Shown here piece after piece: positions 48,044 to 58,487 of a stretch of 64,000 nucleotides of DNA. The DNA is taken from NCBI GenBank assembly GCA_964017145.1, contig OZ024845.1, forward strand, positions 2,356,001 to 2,420,000. The letters are read 5' to 3'. How positions within the stretch are numbered: the stretch's first letter is position 1; every line of letters starts with the position of its first letter. The position numbers were made by a program, and so were the translations under genes. The DNA is from Agrocybe praecox. Lineage: Eukaryota; Basidiomycota; Agaricomycetes; Agaricales; Agrocybaceae. The notes under the pieces were generated by a model. It saw nothing but the letters and a program-made list of their open reading frames with translations. It was not told the origin of the DNA and ran no database searches.

Positions 48044-49457
48044 ATTGATAGCCAAGGTGTTTGTCCAATGCACTGTCTCGTCGAAACAGCACACTATAAT
48101 CAACCAGGTTTTTGACTAGTTGATCACGCCAGAGGCGCAGTGGCACGATAGGGGTGACGATGGCAGAAATCGGTGTTCAAAAATCGAAAGTAAGAAAGTC
48201 GCTCACCTGATAAAACACGAGCTACACAGAAGAAAAAGTGAAAAGTAAGATCAGCAAAAAAAGCCCCAGTAATCGAAGCACTGAGAGAAAGCTATGTCAT
48301 CTTCCTTCCTTCAACCTCCCTCGTATACCAACTCGTGAACCTCTCTTCAGTACAGCGTCAACTAGTGACACAACTATCGTCCACAACATGCTGACCTGCA
48401 TGGTTTCAACAGGCTCTGACGCGTAGAGAGGGTCTGAAACCCCAAATATCGATGGAGTGTGCGTACGTGGTACGCCCGCCCATCAATATACAATACGAGA
48501 GCCAGCTGAGCAGCGCTATGTAATTAAGTATGTGGGGACTATCTCGCGGATTCTGCGTAAAGTGGAAAGGCGCTGCCATGCTCATCTGCGATGATGGCCT
48601 TGATAACTTCACTCAGTAACCTGAAGTGTTGTTCAACCTGTTTTGCGTCTGAACGTGCCAGGACCTTCTTCTTTTGAAAGGGAGAGATATCAGAGAGGTT
48701 CGGTGAGCAAAGTCGATAGAGGTTAAATGATTCCCTCAACCACGCTTGTTCAGCGCACAGGACCGATAGGGGGTTTTGAAGGCAAAAAATCCGACACAGC
48801 TTGTGGTTGATAACGGTGAATGAAGACAAAACCGCACCTCATGTAGGAATCAGAACTTTAAGGGAAAATTGCAATGTTTCATGGGCGATGTGGGTTCTAA
48901 GTCGGTTACAGGTTGAAATCTGAAAGTTGCTGGTAACGCTGCAGGTGGCAGCCAGGCTGAAGCTGGACCCTGGTGGCAGTGCTGATTGCTATGTACTGTT
49001 ATGAGATGCTTGGCACGATTAGGCATTGACGTAATAATTCTTTGTAGTAGCCTTGGGCCAGCCATCAGGCATCGACTATACAAAACGATGTATGCTCTAG
49101 AAATGCTTCCATATCGACCATAACCACGCTGTTGACGAGGAACGATGGCTCCGCCTTTTCAAACTGAATATTTACCTTGAGAGAGTCTTGATCATCTTTC
49201 TCTTGGAATTTATTTCGAGTTAGGACTCAGGAGCGTCTATAATTCAACTCGAACTTCGATGGAAACAAGGATGGCAAACTAAAAAGGTCTTTTCGGATTT
49301 TCTTACAGTTTATTGATTGTATTTTTTTCAATTCTAGAAGTTCGAAAAATAGAGACATAGGTTCTCAGCTGCGTTTTCAGTACACATCCTTGCCACACTA
49401 AGCACCAATGATATTGTCTATGTTAATATACTAACACATTCCACGAGAAACAACTTT
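48044..49457. other. Intergenic with one unexplained frame
   Basis: About 1.4 kb. A minus-strand frame at 48539-48829 contains an amphipathic stretch (KQVEQHFRLLSEVIKAIIAD) but has no clear start or partner exons. Nothing else is supported. Confidence 0.4.
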
Positions 49458-49945
49458 TCACTCATTTCCAAGGATATCATCTTCCCGTATCAAAACCATT
49501 GATGCAACGCTCGCAACTTTCCCAATGGGCTTGGCGATCTTCTTGATCTTGCGGAAGAACGATCCAAAACTTGGGTCCCGAGCTTCGAGTTCATCCATCA
49601 TTTCGATATCGCGTGCAGTGAGATATTCAATATCATCTTGTATGAATTCTCTATCGGTGACTTCGGGGTATTCGTCTCGAATGAAATTGCTGGCTACGCT
49701 GGCGACTTTGCGAATGTTGGAGGGATTGACGAATTTCTTGAGTTTCTTGAGGAACCCAAATCGAGGGGAGCGAACTTCAATATTCTCAGTGCGTCTGAGT
49801 AGCATGTTAATTAAGAGCCCGAGAAGCTTGGAGAAGATTATACATACACTTGCATCTGACCGACATCGTTTGTTATTGGAATCGCGAATGTGAAGGGAGC
49901 AAGAATGAAGAGGGCGACAATTGCGACGAAGTTTATTTGGACCAT
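49458..49945 (-). CDS. Small secreted protein with two cationic amphipathic repeats
   Basis: Two exons (one intron, donor GTATGT, between about 49804 and 49848) give 144 residues. Residues 1-21 are a signal peptide (MVQINFVAIVALFILAPFTFA). Repeat 1 (about 42-74) begins SPRFGFLKKLKKFV and repeat 2 (about 106-138) begins DPSFGSFFRKIKKIAKP. Both continue with an identical KVASVAS and end in an IR plus acidic pair. Between and after them the chain is strongly acidic (DREFIQDDIEYL, DIEMMDELEARD). Each repeat would fold as a positively charged amphipathic helix, and the spacer balances the charge, a layout typical of precursors of membrane-active peptides. No lysine-arginine Kex2 sites flank the repeats. 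No cysteines are present. The family is not recognised, and function is inferred from composition only. Confidence 0.75.
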
Positions 49946-51245
49946 TGTAATTCGGCGTATTCGTGACAGAAAAAGAAATAAAGATGCGTCAACGCAGATA
50001 TTGAATAGAAGAGAGGTCGAGAAAATGAGTCCAGCTGGGGGAACAAAAGCCTAGCGTCGAGTCCCTTAAAAGACAAACCAGAGCATAGCATTCAGGAATC
50101 TTCTAATAATAACACGCACTTGGCAAGTCTTGAGGTATATGATTGTGAATGAGCGTCAAAGGTCAAACACGGATCTTCAAAAGTTATGTCACATTTGATA
50201 TATATATATACAGAAACTATTGGCGGTGCGTCGTCTCCTGAGCTTTTGACGTAAGGATTTTCAATTTAGAAGCGATGTATCATTGACGAGAACCTTGACA
50301 GAGGTGTCAGCGGGCGGTTACATTTCATACAACAGACACTGCATCGCTTACGAAAGTGCTCAGCGGCTATAGAAATTTGATAGGTAGCAATCCAGCTAAT
50401 GAAATGCTAAGAACAAGGGCGGTGAACAGCGGGCGGGCGACCACTGTCAGCCCTGATCACACGGCGTCTTCTTTGCCATTGCAGTTTGTTTAGTAGTTGT
50501 TACAAGCTGCGGCCTCGCTCCGCTTCGGAATTGGGATATAACATGGAACCTATCTAAAATTTTGTAAAGAAGGTTTGAACAGGGAAAGTTGGAAGGTGAA
50601 GAAAGACGGACAAAAGTTGAAATGCATTCGTAATTTTGTTTGTCGAGGCACAGTCTCTGAAACCCAAGAACAATAAAAACAGAAACCAAATAAATTAAAT
50701 AGACTCCTGCACCTCCTGTAATACCGGTCAATACCTCTATCTTTAAGCAGTTACAGTTTTTGTGCATAACTCGGATCCACCTTAGAGGGACTACTACAAC
50801 GACAAGATCTTCTGGACCTTTGCTTTCGTGTTCGACTTTCCCACCTTCTCTTACGAAACTTTCTAGAGTATTCTAGTGTGCGATACTTGATGAGAATGGT
50901 GTGATTAGAATCATTAGATATCACGTAGATTACAGTACCAGTTTGCGCTTGCTTACCAAATGATCATCGATCATCGCTTCTTCTCCCCATCCACCATGTC
51001 GTACACGCTCTCCACCTGAAGGTTCACTGAATCATAATAATTGCCCGCAGGGTCTACCTTCTGGAAAGCTTGCACCACACCGAGGAGAACAATTATTCAA
51101 GGTCAAAGCCAAGTGTGGGAAACAAGTTATTAAACACATCAGCCGGCTGGGTTGCCGCCGGGCCGTTAATCGATCAAATCCGAGACGCCCAACAACTTGT
51201 GAGCGCTTAGCATTCGGAGTGGCTAATATAGCACGCGGAGGTGAG
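49946..51245. other. Intergenic
   Basis: 1.3 kb. A TA-repeat near 50198-50212 may be part of a promoter. The frame at 50447-50767 (-) has no support. Confidence 0.45.
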
Positions 51246-52182
51246 TCAGTACTGGGCATTAATTTGCACCTGCAACCAACGTTGACGTTGTTCCATAAAA
51301 TGAGATATACATTCGACAGTAAGCTTGGAGACCGTAGCTCTGTACTCTACGAGAAACAAGGTGCAAGTTCTTCCGAGTTGAAATGGTGCGAAGAGGTTGA
51401 GGTTGATGGGGCTGCATCCAAGAGAGAGAAGTCCACCCTACATAAAATGAGAAAATAATGAAAGAATAGATTGATTGAAACTCTTACGAAGGTGTTTCCG
51501 GTGCAGCAGACTGGTTGAGCAGAGCTTTGAAGAAAATAGGATCAATTTCAATTGCTGGACGAGGGGGGAGTATATTTCTGTGTATAACTTACCAGGAGCT
51601 ACCACCAGTACCGAGGATGCTGAAGGGTCTGCAGCTCAGTAGTATATCAAAGAATATGTTAGAATATGTGTCGGAAAATTCCGAAGCACGTTATAATGAC
51701 ATGCCGTTAAATGCTGTTTAAAATGTGTTCCGATTAGTCATAGATAACCCGGCCCGTCGTAACAGGTCTGCGCTGGCGGGCGAATTGAAGGACTTGCTGT
51801 GTTTTAATGGCTTAGATTCGTTTTGGTAAGTTTAGTCCGTTTTAAGGCGTCGTAGCACGTGATAACGGCTTAGGCAAATTTGCGACATTGGTACTGCCAA
51901 CAGGTATATACAGCTTACATCCAACGAGGCCAGTGATGGAGCCGAGATCAATGCCGAGGAGGCCAGCCAGAGATGCAACTGACTAGGCAGTGGACTGCAT
52001 GCATATTAATGAAAGCAAAATCGTCAATATCACACTCAAATGAATGGGTATCAGGAACAACGTACGCTCTGAACAGAATTGCAGCACTGAATGCTACCGG
52101 TGTTACAGTCACCATCTCGGGGAATGGCAGTGGCAGCAGCAAGGAGGGGGGGAGCGAAAGCAAAGATAGCAGAGGCACGCAT
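51246..52182 (-). pseudogene. Class I hydrophobin, decayed copy 1
   Basis: Exon 1 (52066-52182) encodes a signal peptide and the first Cys group: DCNTGSIQCCNSVQS. Exon 2 gives VASLAGLLGIDLGSITGLVG, but the normal acceptor (51995) is followed by an in-frame TAG; only a shifted acceptor at 51983 avoids it. The exon with LSC and ILGTGGSSC starts at 51638, about 280 bp away, where the expected AG acceptor is AC. Exons 51488-51534 (SAQPVCCTGNTF) and 51437 onward (GGLLSLGCSPINLNL) follow with normal introns. The ancestral stop after INLNL is lost, giving about 45 extra codons to TGA 51246. All eight hydrophobin cysteines remain. Hydrophobins are secreted and coat hyphae at air-water interfaces. Probably non-functional. 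Confidence 0.82.
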
Positions 52183-52241
52183 GTTAACTATGTTGAACGG
52201 TAGGATTTGTTCGACTGAAGATGGAAAGCAAACCTGTCTGA

Positions 52242-52249
52242 CTTTTATA
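52242..52249 (-). promoter_or_regulatory. TATA box of hydrophobin copy 1
   Basis: TATAAAAG on the minus strand, about 60 bp before the start codon at 52182. The promoter therefore looks intact although the coding part is damaged. Confidence 0.55.
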
Positions 52250-53177
52250 CAGCAGCTCGTTCCTATTTTTCCAATGACCTGACCCTCTTTCCATCCATGA
52301 TATGGGAACATTCGCTAGGCGGGCACATACTGCGCGTACCTCAATAGTATTCAATGCATGTCATGCTATCGGATTAAAGTGTGCGACCATTGAGCTCTGA
52401 GTATCCTATGGTACTGAAATATTTCCTGTTGCCCGTGGAGGGTCGATCTACGGTACAAATATTCCCTAACTTTTCTCATAGCCAGCCTTATAAAGGCCGG
52501 TCACAGAAAGTAAGACCTTTCAAACTTATATATACTCGATGAATCCTCGGACACATGAGCGCATAACCATGAATTCACAAGCGCGGCCTTGTAAAATCAG
52601 TTCAAACATCCTCGCCTATTATTATATCACAAAAATCTGGGAAAACGCTCTTGTCTCCCATTGAATTTTCTGTTTTAAGTGGGAAACAAGATCAGTTAGC
52701 AAGTTAAATATACAAGAAATTTGTACTGGTGTTGAGAAGTAGGAGCTACACTCCTGACTCAAAAAGTACGGAGTTACTGTGAGTCGGAGGATAAATATTC
52801 TTGTTCCGCTTTGATACCCGGTCCCAGACTCCACGCACAAGAAGTCGCTTAACCAACTTCAGGCTTCCTTGAGCTCGAGTTTGTCCTTGCTATTCACTTC
52901 CATCGCACAATCTCCCCATTCTCCCAAATTATTGCCACATAGACGCTGTTCGAACCTCAAAATATGGAAGAACCAAATCAGCAGGGTCATGTAATAATTC
53001 CGAATAGCTTTTCACAAAGCTTAAAGGCCCTGGCCTTCATGATGGTTTTGATACAGGACGATGTTTCTTCTGCCTTCTGGGCGTCGAAATTCTACGTGAA
53101 ATAGGCGTGCTTAGTGCAAAGTCCATAGATTGCTCTTACAGTGAGTGTGAAAGAACCTTATGTACATGTGTAGCATT
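52250..53177. other. Intergenic
   Basis: About 0.9 kb of A/T-rich sequence upstream of the hydrophobin relic. No gene is supported. Confidence 0.45.
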
Positions 53178-53720
53178 AGCAACTTCACAATTTACTTGTC
53201 CGCTTTTTTGGGTTTTTCAACTTGCGGCAAGTAAGAAAGCATGAAAGCGTGAAAAAGCTACAGAGGGACTACGTATTGTACTAAAAATAGCTAGTCCGAC
53301 AGAAATTCGTGGCAGTGATGGTCGATATACGGATTGACGAAGTAATTCTGAAACTCCTCCAGTGCATTGAAGTAGGAAATGTGGTCAGGGAGGAATCCTA
53401 CGCCATATACGGCTAAGGTTATAGACGAGGAATACCAGGCTAACCTTTCGTTCATGGACCATAACCGTGCCATTTTATTCGATTTTCCTAGTCCCGTCAA
53501 GGCTTGCCCCAACAATACTGCATAAATTACTAATATACATTATATTAGCTACTGTTCCTCACTTTTGATTACTTTTTCTTGCTTTTTTTGACTTTCTTGA
53601 AGCTCAGAAAGCACCCGCTTTTTCGAAAATTGGACCTGGACTGTTCAACTTTTTGCTTTGGCGCTTTTTTACGCTTTTTTACGCTTGCACAAGTCACTAT
53701 AAGTAAATTGTGAAACTGCT
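53178..53720. mobile_element. Candidate non-autonomous DNA element with terminal inverted repeats
   Basis: The ends 53178-53197 and 53701-53720 are inverted copies matching at 18 of 20 positions, with a perfect 14-bp core (TTCACAATTTACTT at 53184-53197 and its complement at 53701-53714). Just inside, both ends carry related lists of AAAGCGT(G/A)AAAAAGC and GCAAG motifs in inverted order, extending the similarity to about 85 bp. No target-site duplication is obvious. The 543-bp interior includes a minus-strand frame at 53291-53515 (ALEEFQNYFVNPYIDHHCHE) of unknown origin. Size and structure resemble MITEs. Confidence 0.55.
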
Positions 53721-54148
53721 GATGACTACTGCGGTATTGGCGTCAAACTCATGGGTTTTACATACTGAAACGTATGTGTGTTCAGCCCGTTCTAGCCAAA
53801 AGCTAGCCCTTTGAATTTCTGACGTCTGCATGACAGGTGCCTGCAGCGTGAAATTTCTCTCTTGTCCGACAATCTCGGTTGTCTAGAGATGTGCTGTATT
53901 CCCCAGTTCTCTGTTGGATGCTTTGGATTGTAATCCAGATACTATATGTAAAGTAAGAAAGGGCTTCAGACACAAACGGCACTGGTTCGTGAGTTATACA
54001 GACAGCTTAGAAGTATTTGTTTCGTCTGGAGCTTTTTCTAATGGTCCGAGATACATATAGGTCAAATTTGCGCGCTTTTATGCTCCTGGAATGACTGTAT
54101 CAGCTGCCATTTATACCATACTGACGTTTGTCCCTCATCCGCTCCAGG
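53721..54148. other. Intergenic
   Basis: No coding segment or repeat is noted. Confidence 0.4.
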
Positions 54149-54625
54149 TTAAGCACAGTAGCTCGCAAAAGAGAGTACCCAGCCAAGGCCGATCAAAATG
54201 GAACGCAAGGAGCTTTTCGACCTTTCGCTCTCTAAGTACCCCTTAGACAAACTGTATTTAGGTACCCCCCCTTTGCTTGCCCAAGATTTTATTCCATGAA
54301 AAGCACCTTTGGCGACATCCTTTGTCTTCGTGGACAGGCGTACAACACTCGCACGCGCTTGCCAATTGACTGCCAATCGTGACCAGGCCCAGACCTGAGA
54401 CCACTGAAAAAACGGGCACGGTTTGTCCTGAATACATGATTCTTGATGCTCCAACTTGAAAGCATGCTGATAACAAATGCCGGGCATCGCAGCGAAGGAA
54501 ATATTTGATTCTTCGAATTCTCCGAAGTCGCCGGAAGCGTCGAAAGCCACTAACTCAGCAAAGCGTTGCAATTTGTATCGTACAACGGCGGTTAGACATA
54601 GTAAAACAATGCAAAAAATAGGCAT
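54149..54625 (-). CDS. Hypothetical protein, 158 codons
   Basis: Intronless frame from ATG 54625 beginning MPIFCIVLLCLTAVVRY, which could be a signal peptide or membrane anchor. The rest (DASGDFGEFEESNISF, five cysteines in 60 residues) is not recognised. It may be a small secreted protein or a chance frame; composition gives little support. Confidence 0.25.
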   Translation of the reverse strand: MPIFCIVLLCLTAVVRYKLQRFAELVAFDASGDFGEFEESNISFAAMPGICYQHAFKLEHQESCIQDKPCPFFQWSQVWAWSRLAVNWQARASVVRLSTKTKDVAKGAFHGIKSWASKGGVPKYSLSKGYLESERSKSSLRSILIGLGWVLSFASYCA

Positions 54626-54971
54626 CTTTTTTGTTGAAGAATTTACGATGTGATGAGCAGAAAGGAACCTCGTAGAGTTGCGTTATTCAATACCCTTTTC
54701 TCATCCATCATCCATCACCCTAATGAGGCGTAGCTTAGCAATTGTCTCAAGAATACCAATAGCAGCCGAACATCAACTTTCATCATTGCTCCCTTGCATC
54801 TTTTCCTTTCGTCGCAGGGTTCTTGACGCCCTCATGGGGTCAAATGCAGTAACGCGGAAGAAGACCAGCATTTTTGCCGGCCTTCTGGAAAAGGCGAATC
54901 CAAACATGATGCCGTTTTGAATTCCCATGCTTTTCTACCACGACACTGACGGCGGGTAATGGACTCTCTAC

Positions 54972-54979
54972 TATAAAAG
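54972..54979 (+). promoter_or_regulatory. TATA box of the DUF2855 gene
   Basis: TATAAAAG lies 88 bp before ATG 55060 in an otherwise non-coding stretch. Confidence 0.55.
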
Positions 54980-55059
54980 GGATCGACTTGGCGGTCTAGG
55001 GTTTCTTTCCCATTGAACATTCTTGCAGTACCACGTTGTGTGTGGCACACTTCCTACGA

Positions 55060-56467
55060 ATGTACAGCGCAGAGGACGAGTCGGAGGAGAACATAACTCT
55101 TGCTTTTCCTCGACCATCCTCGGGCTTGGATCCCAACAGTCCGGTCTTTGTTACTTCTGCGAAGCCCCTTGAGTGTCCTGCAAATCATGTTATAATCAAA
55201 GTGGACAGGTTCGGTTTCTCAGCAAACAATATCACCTATCAGGCACTGGGCGAACATCCTCACTTTCGGTGCGCTTTCTTGGTCTGTCATCGAAGGGTTT
55301 TGTTGAAGTATCTGATCACGCCCTATCAGGTATTTCGATTTCCACTCTGCACCTGAATCCACCGATGGGAATGTTTCGTCAAAAACACATGGGTTGGTTC
55401 CAGTGTGGGGATTTGCAATCATCATCAAATCGACCCACCCGAAGATTGACGAGGGAGAACGAGTGTATGGGTATTTCGCCCCGACAAGATTTCTCTTGCT
55501 CCCTGTATCTGCTCATGACGTGAATAAAACGTCTTTTTATGTACCGCGTCCCCACTTACCGGCTGGTGAGTCGCTTGGATTCTTGTATCAAGCTCTTTGG
55601 TCTTAACTCATAACCTCTACCTCAGACAGGCGTCCTTATAACCAAATCCTAAGGTGCAGAGCAGATCCTCACTATGTCTCCACTCCCCTAGCCGAAGATA
55701 TGACAATGATCTATCGGCCTCTTTTCTGGACCGCATTTTGGTGCGAAGACTGGATTTACTCCTCCAATTACCGCGACGGTGTCTCCAGAATCCTCGTGTC
55801 TTCAGCCTCCTCCAAAACAGCCTTCTGCTTTGCCCACCGGATTGCGAAACGTATCGTAGCAGGAAACATCAATCCATCTACTAGAGTTATCGGCCTTACG
55901 TCGAAGAAAAACGTTGAATTCACGAAGAATCTTGGGCTTTACTATGAAGTTCTAGACTACGACTCGTTTACGTCCTCAACCTCGTTCCAAAGTGGTGGTA
56001 GATGGATATACGTCGACGTGGCTGGGAACGAGAACCTCAATAAGACTATAAATGCCTACTTTGCTTTGCCACACACATCGACGTTGGTCACCACCGTCTC
56101 GCTCGGGATGACCAACTTATCACCCTCCGCTGCAAGAGCTAGCACGATTAAATGGAACGAAGCTTCACTCGAGGGTCCAGCTCCTTCTGGGTCCAAAATC
56201 GAGCAGTTCTTCATGCCCGAATGGCTTGAAATCCGCAAACACCAACTACCTATCTCGGAGATCTTCAGTCGTCAGAATGAAGCATGGAAAGAGCTGATGG
56301 GAGACGGAAGTAAATGGATCACGCTAGAGCGGGTTTATGGAGCGTCGAACGTTAAAAATACGTACAAGGCATTGACGAAAGAAGGGTTGGGACCAGAGCG
56401 GGGTCTCGTATGGAGCTTATGGGACGAAGATAAGGTTTCTTATGATATCGTTCACTCTAGGTTATGA
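55060..56467 (+). CDS. DUF2855 family protein
   Basis: Three exons joined at introns 55269-55330 and about 55567-55624. ATG 55060 (MYSAEDESEENITLAFPRP). Visible family blocks are NHVIIKVDRFGFSANNITYQ, TYQALGEH, VPVWGFAIIIKSTHPKIDEG, ERVYGYFAPTRFLLLPV, RADPHYVSTPLAEDMTMIYR, PLFWTAFWCEDWI, then a nucleotide-binding-like ILVSSASSKTAFCFAH and VIGLTSKKNVEFTKNLG, the order of medium-chain reductase-like folds. DUF2855 proteins are found in bacteria and fungi, often encoded near polyketide or fatty-acid genes; the reaction is not established. No such neighbours are present here. The protein is cytosolic by prediction. Confidence 0.88.
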
Positions 56468-56499
56468 GTCTGACTATGTGCTCAATATCGATTTGCTTT

Positions 56500-57540
56500 T
56501 GCAGCATAAAAACATTGACCTCAGGGCGTTCAATAATACGTATATGATGTTCCCTGGAAACTCTATGATATACACTGTGAAAATGCGGCGAGGAGTTAAA
56601 TGACGAAAGATATACGATAGCAAATGTAAGCAAGGTTGATTATCGACAACGATGGGTGGCTTTCAAAGAATCAGAGCGAGGATCTACTGCAAAACTTAAG
56701 CAAAGGAGCGAAACAGTGAAACGCAGAGACGTTCCATGTAGCTTAGCGACGAAGGGCGTCTGAGTGTTCTTCACGGGAATATTCTTGTGCGTTTAAAACC
56801 ATGATTGGCTTCAGGGCATTCGTTAATGTAACCCGGAAACGCTACGACACACAAAGCGAAAAATATGGTGAGGCGTTGAATGTTAACGTTATGGAATAAC
56901 AATTGTAAGCAAAAATTATAATCAAGATTCAAAATCGACAACGATAGATGTTGGTCATGATGGAGTGAATAAGTAAGCGATCGATTAAGGCCGCCTTGAA
57001 CTTTAGCTCAAAATATTGAGCGAGTGGTGCTAGAAATACAAAGAGGGGACCTATTGCAAAATTTCAACATTGGAGAAAACGACAAAAGTTCAAAGTCTCA
57101 CACACAGTAGAGCAGAGAGTGGTTCCTCCACTCCCCCTTTGGCCATGAAATTCCTTCAGGTGTCGATATTCGATTACCCTGACTTCTTTTCCAGCTGGCC
57201 TCTATCCTCTCCGGAAACTTTGTGATATTTACAAGATAGAATACGGCGAGGTGCTGGACGACAAAGGTATAGCAAATCAAGAAGTATGAGCAAGATTGGG
57301 GTTGAATGTCGGACGTTGAAGCTCCAGAAGATAGACGAGAGATCCGATAACGATCATTGCTCTGGTCTTTGTCGAAACCCGACATCTAAGCATGAATCAG
57401 AAATAAAGACCTCAGTGATGCTAAATTGGCTCAACTTGAAGGACCAAGCATGTTTCGCCCTGGTATTCGGATGGGTATAGAATCGGAGCGAGGGCCTGAC
57501 CATGGTATCAGCCCAATTGTGAAGAATGATAATACTGAAG
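56500..57540. repeat. Three diverged tandem repeat units of about 280-380 bp
   Basis: Each unit holds element A (CCGGAAAC..., then GGCGAGG, then ...GCAAGATTG) followed by element B (GAATC-GAGCGAGG and a GCAAAAC). Element A occurs at about 56552, 56832 and 57211, element B at about 56665, 57035 and 57480. Copies are perhaps 65-75% alike by eye. The third unit overlaps the 3' end of the coiled-coil gene. A minus-strand frame in unit 3 (57098-57385, from MSGFDKDQSNDRYRIS) is open for 95 codons, but the other units do not preserve it. Confidence 0.55.
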
Positions 57541-58266
57541 AGACTCACCATCACCAAGCAGCAAAGCAGGAAATTCTCTCTTCAATTCTTCCTGAACCAT
57601 CCGCCCTCTCGCCATAACATCAGACAAAACGTCAAAGAATTCTTCAGGGGTAGCTGGATTCGATATTCGACCGTCCTGGAGACACGGTAGTGCGCTGACT
57701 GACGAAAGACTCGTAGACAGTAAGGTCTTTTCCTGTTTTCGAGCCCCAGCAATAAAATCCTCGACGACACGAGCGGTGTCATTGTCAAAGCCAAGCCTTC
57801 CATCGGCATAATGGAAACGGGCTCTCTGAATAGATGACTTCAGAATTTCGTTCTCCTCCTTCAACTTGTCGAGCTCCTGTTGCCTGTCTATCGCGTCGGA
57901 CCTTTCCTGCTCAAGTTGGGCCTGCAAGTTTTCGATCTTGTTTTCTTGGGCTCTACTCCTGAAATTGGCGTCCCTCATGTTCGTCTCTGCCTGCGCATGG
58001 GCTATCCTAAAGTCTTTCTCGAGTTTCAGGAGAGCATTTCGATATAGCATCGTAAGCGCTGCCTTTTCGTTCTCTACGAGTTCGAGAAGGAGATCTGTGC
58101 CATGTTTGATTGCTTGCGATGGACGCGTTGTCGTCTGAGATGGTCCAGAGGCGGTTGGCGGCGCTGAGTCCGGATTCGATGTTGTCGCTTGCGTAGCGGG
58201 CTTGTTCATAGCCGCTAAGGTAGGGCCCACTGACCTTGACGTCGTCGCCGTCGCCGTCGTTGACAT
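57508..58266 (-). CDS. Coiled-coil protein of unknown function
   Basis: Intronless frame of 252 residues from ATG 58266. It has a Ser/Thr/Pro-rich head (about 1-55), then a predicted coiled coil (about 60-155) with a clear heptad pattern in ENLQAQLEQERSDAIDRQQE and LDKLKEENEILKSSIQR. A C-terminal helical part contains FDNDTARVVEDFIAGARKQE and ATPEEFFDVLSDVMARGR. A strong donor (GTGAGTC) shortly before the stop suggests an alternative 3' exon inside the repeat region. No family recognised; it is likely a structural or scaffold protein of the nucleus or cytoskeleton. Confidence 0.65.
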   Translation of the reverse strand: MSTTATATTSRSVGPTLAAMNKPATQATTSNPDSAPPTASGPSQTTTRPSQAIKHGTDLLLELVENEKAALTMLYRNALLKLEKDFRIAHAQAETNMRDANFRSRAQENKIENLQAQLEQERSDAIDRQQELDKLKEENEILKSSIQRARFHYADGRLGFDNDTARVVEDFIAGARKQEKTLLSTSLSSVSALPCLQDGRISNPATPEEFFDVLSDVMARGRMVQEELKREFPALLLGDGESLQYYHSSQLG

Positions 58267-58487
58267 ATTGGGCGGCTAAGCCTCGAGAAGGCGAAAGACA
58301 ACATCGCGAGAAGAAGTCTAACCTTTGATCATCGTGTCTCCGAATGAGAGCCGGCCTCCCGGGACTTCTTTTCCTATATTTGGTTCACTTTTAAGCCTGA
58401 GTCCGTCGGCCGAAATAAAGGTAAGCTCATTGGCCAACAAATATCTTATTAAATAGATTACAATACCATACATAATATTACATTCAA
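58267..58487. other. Intergenic
   Basis: Short interval with no signal. It separates the coiled-coil gene from the TMEM53 relic. Confidence 0.4.
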
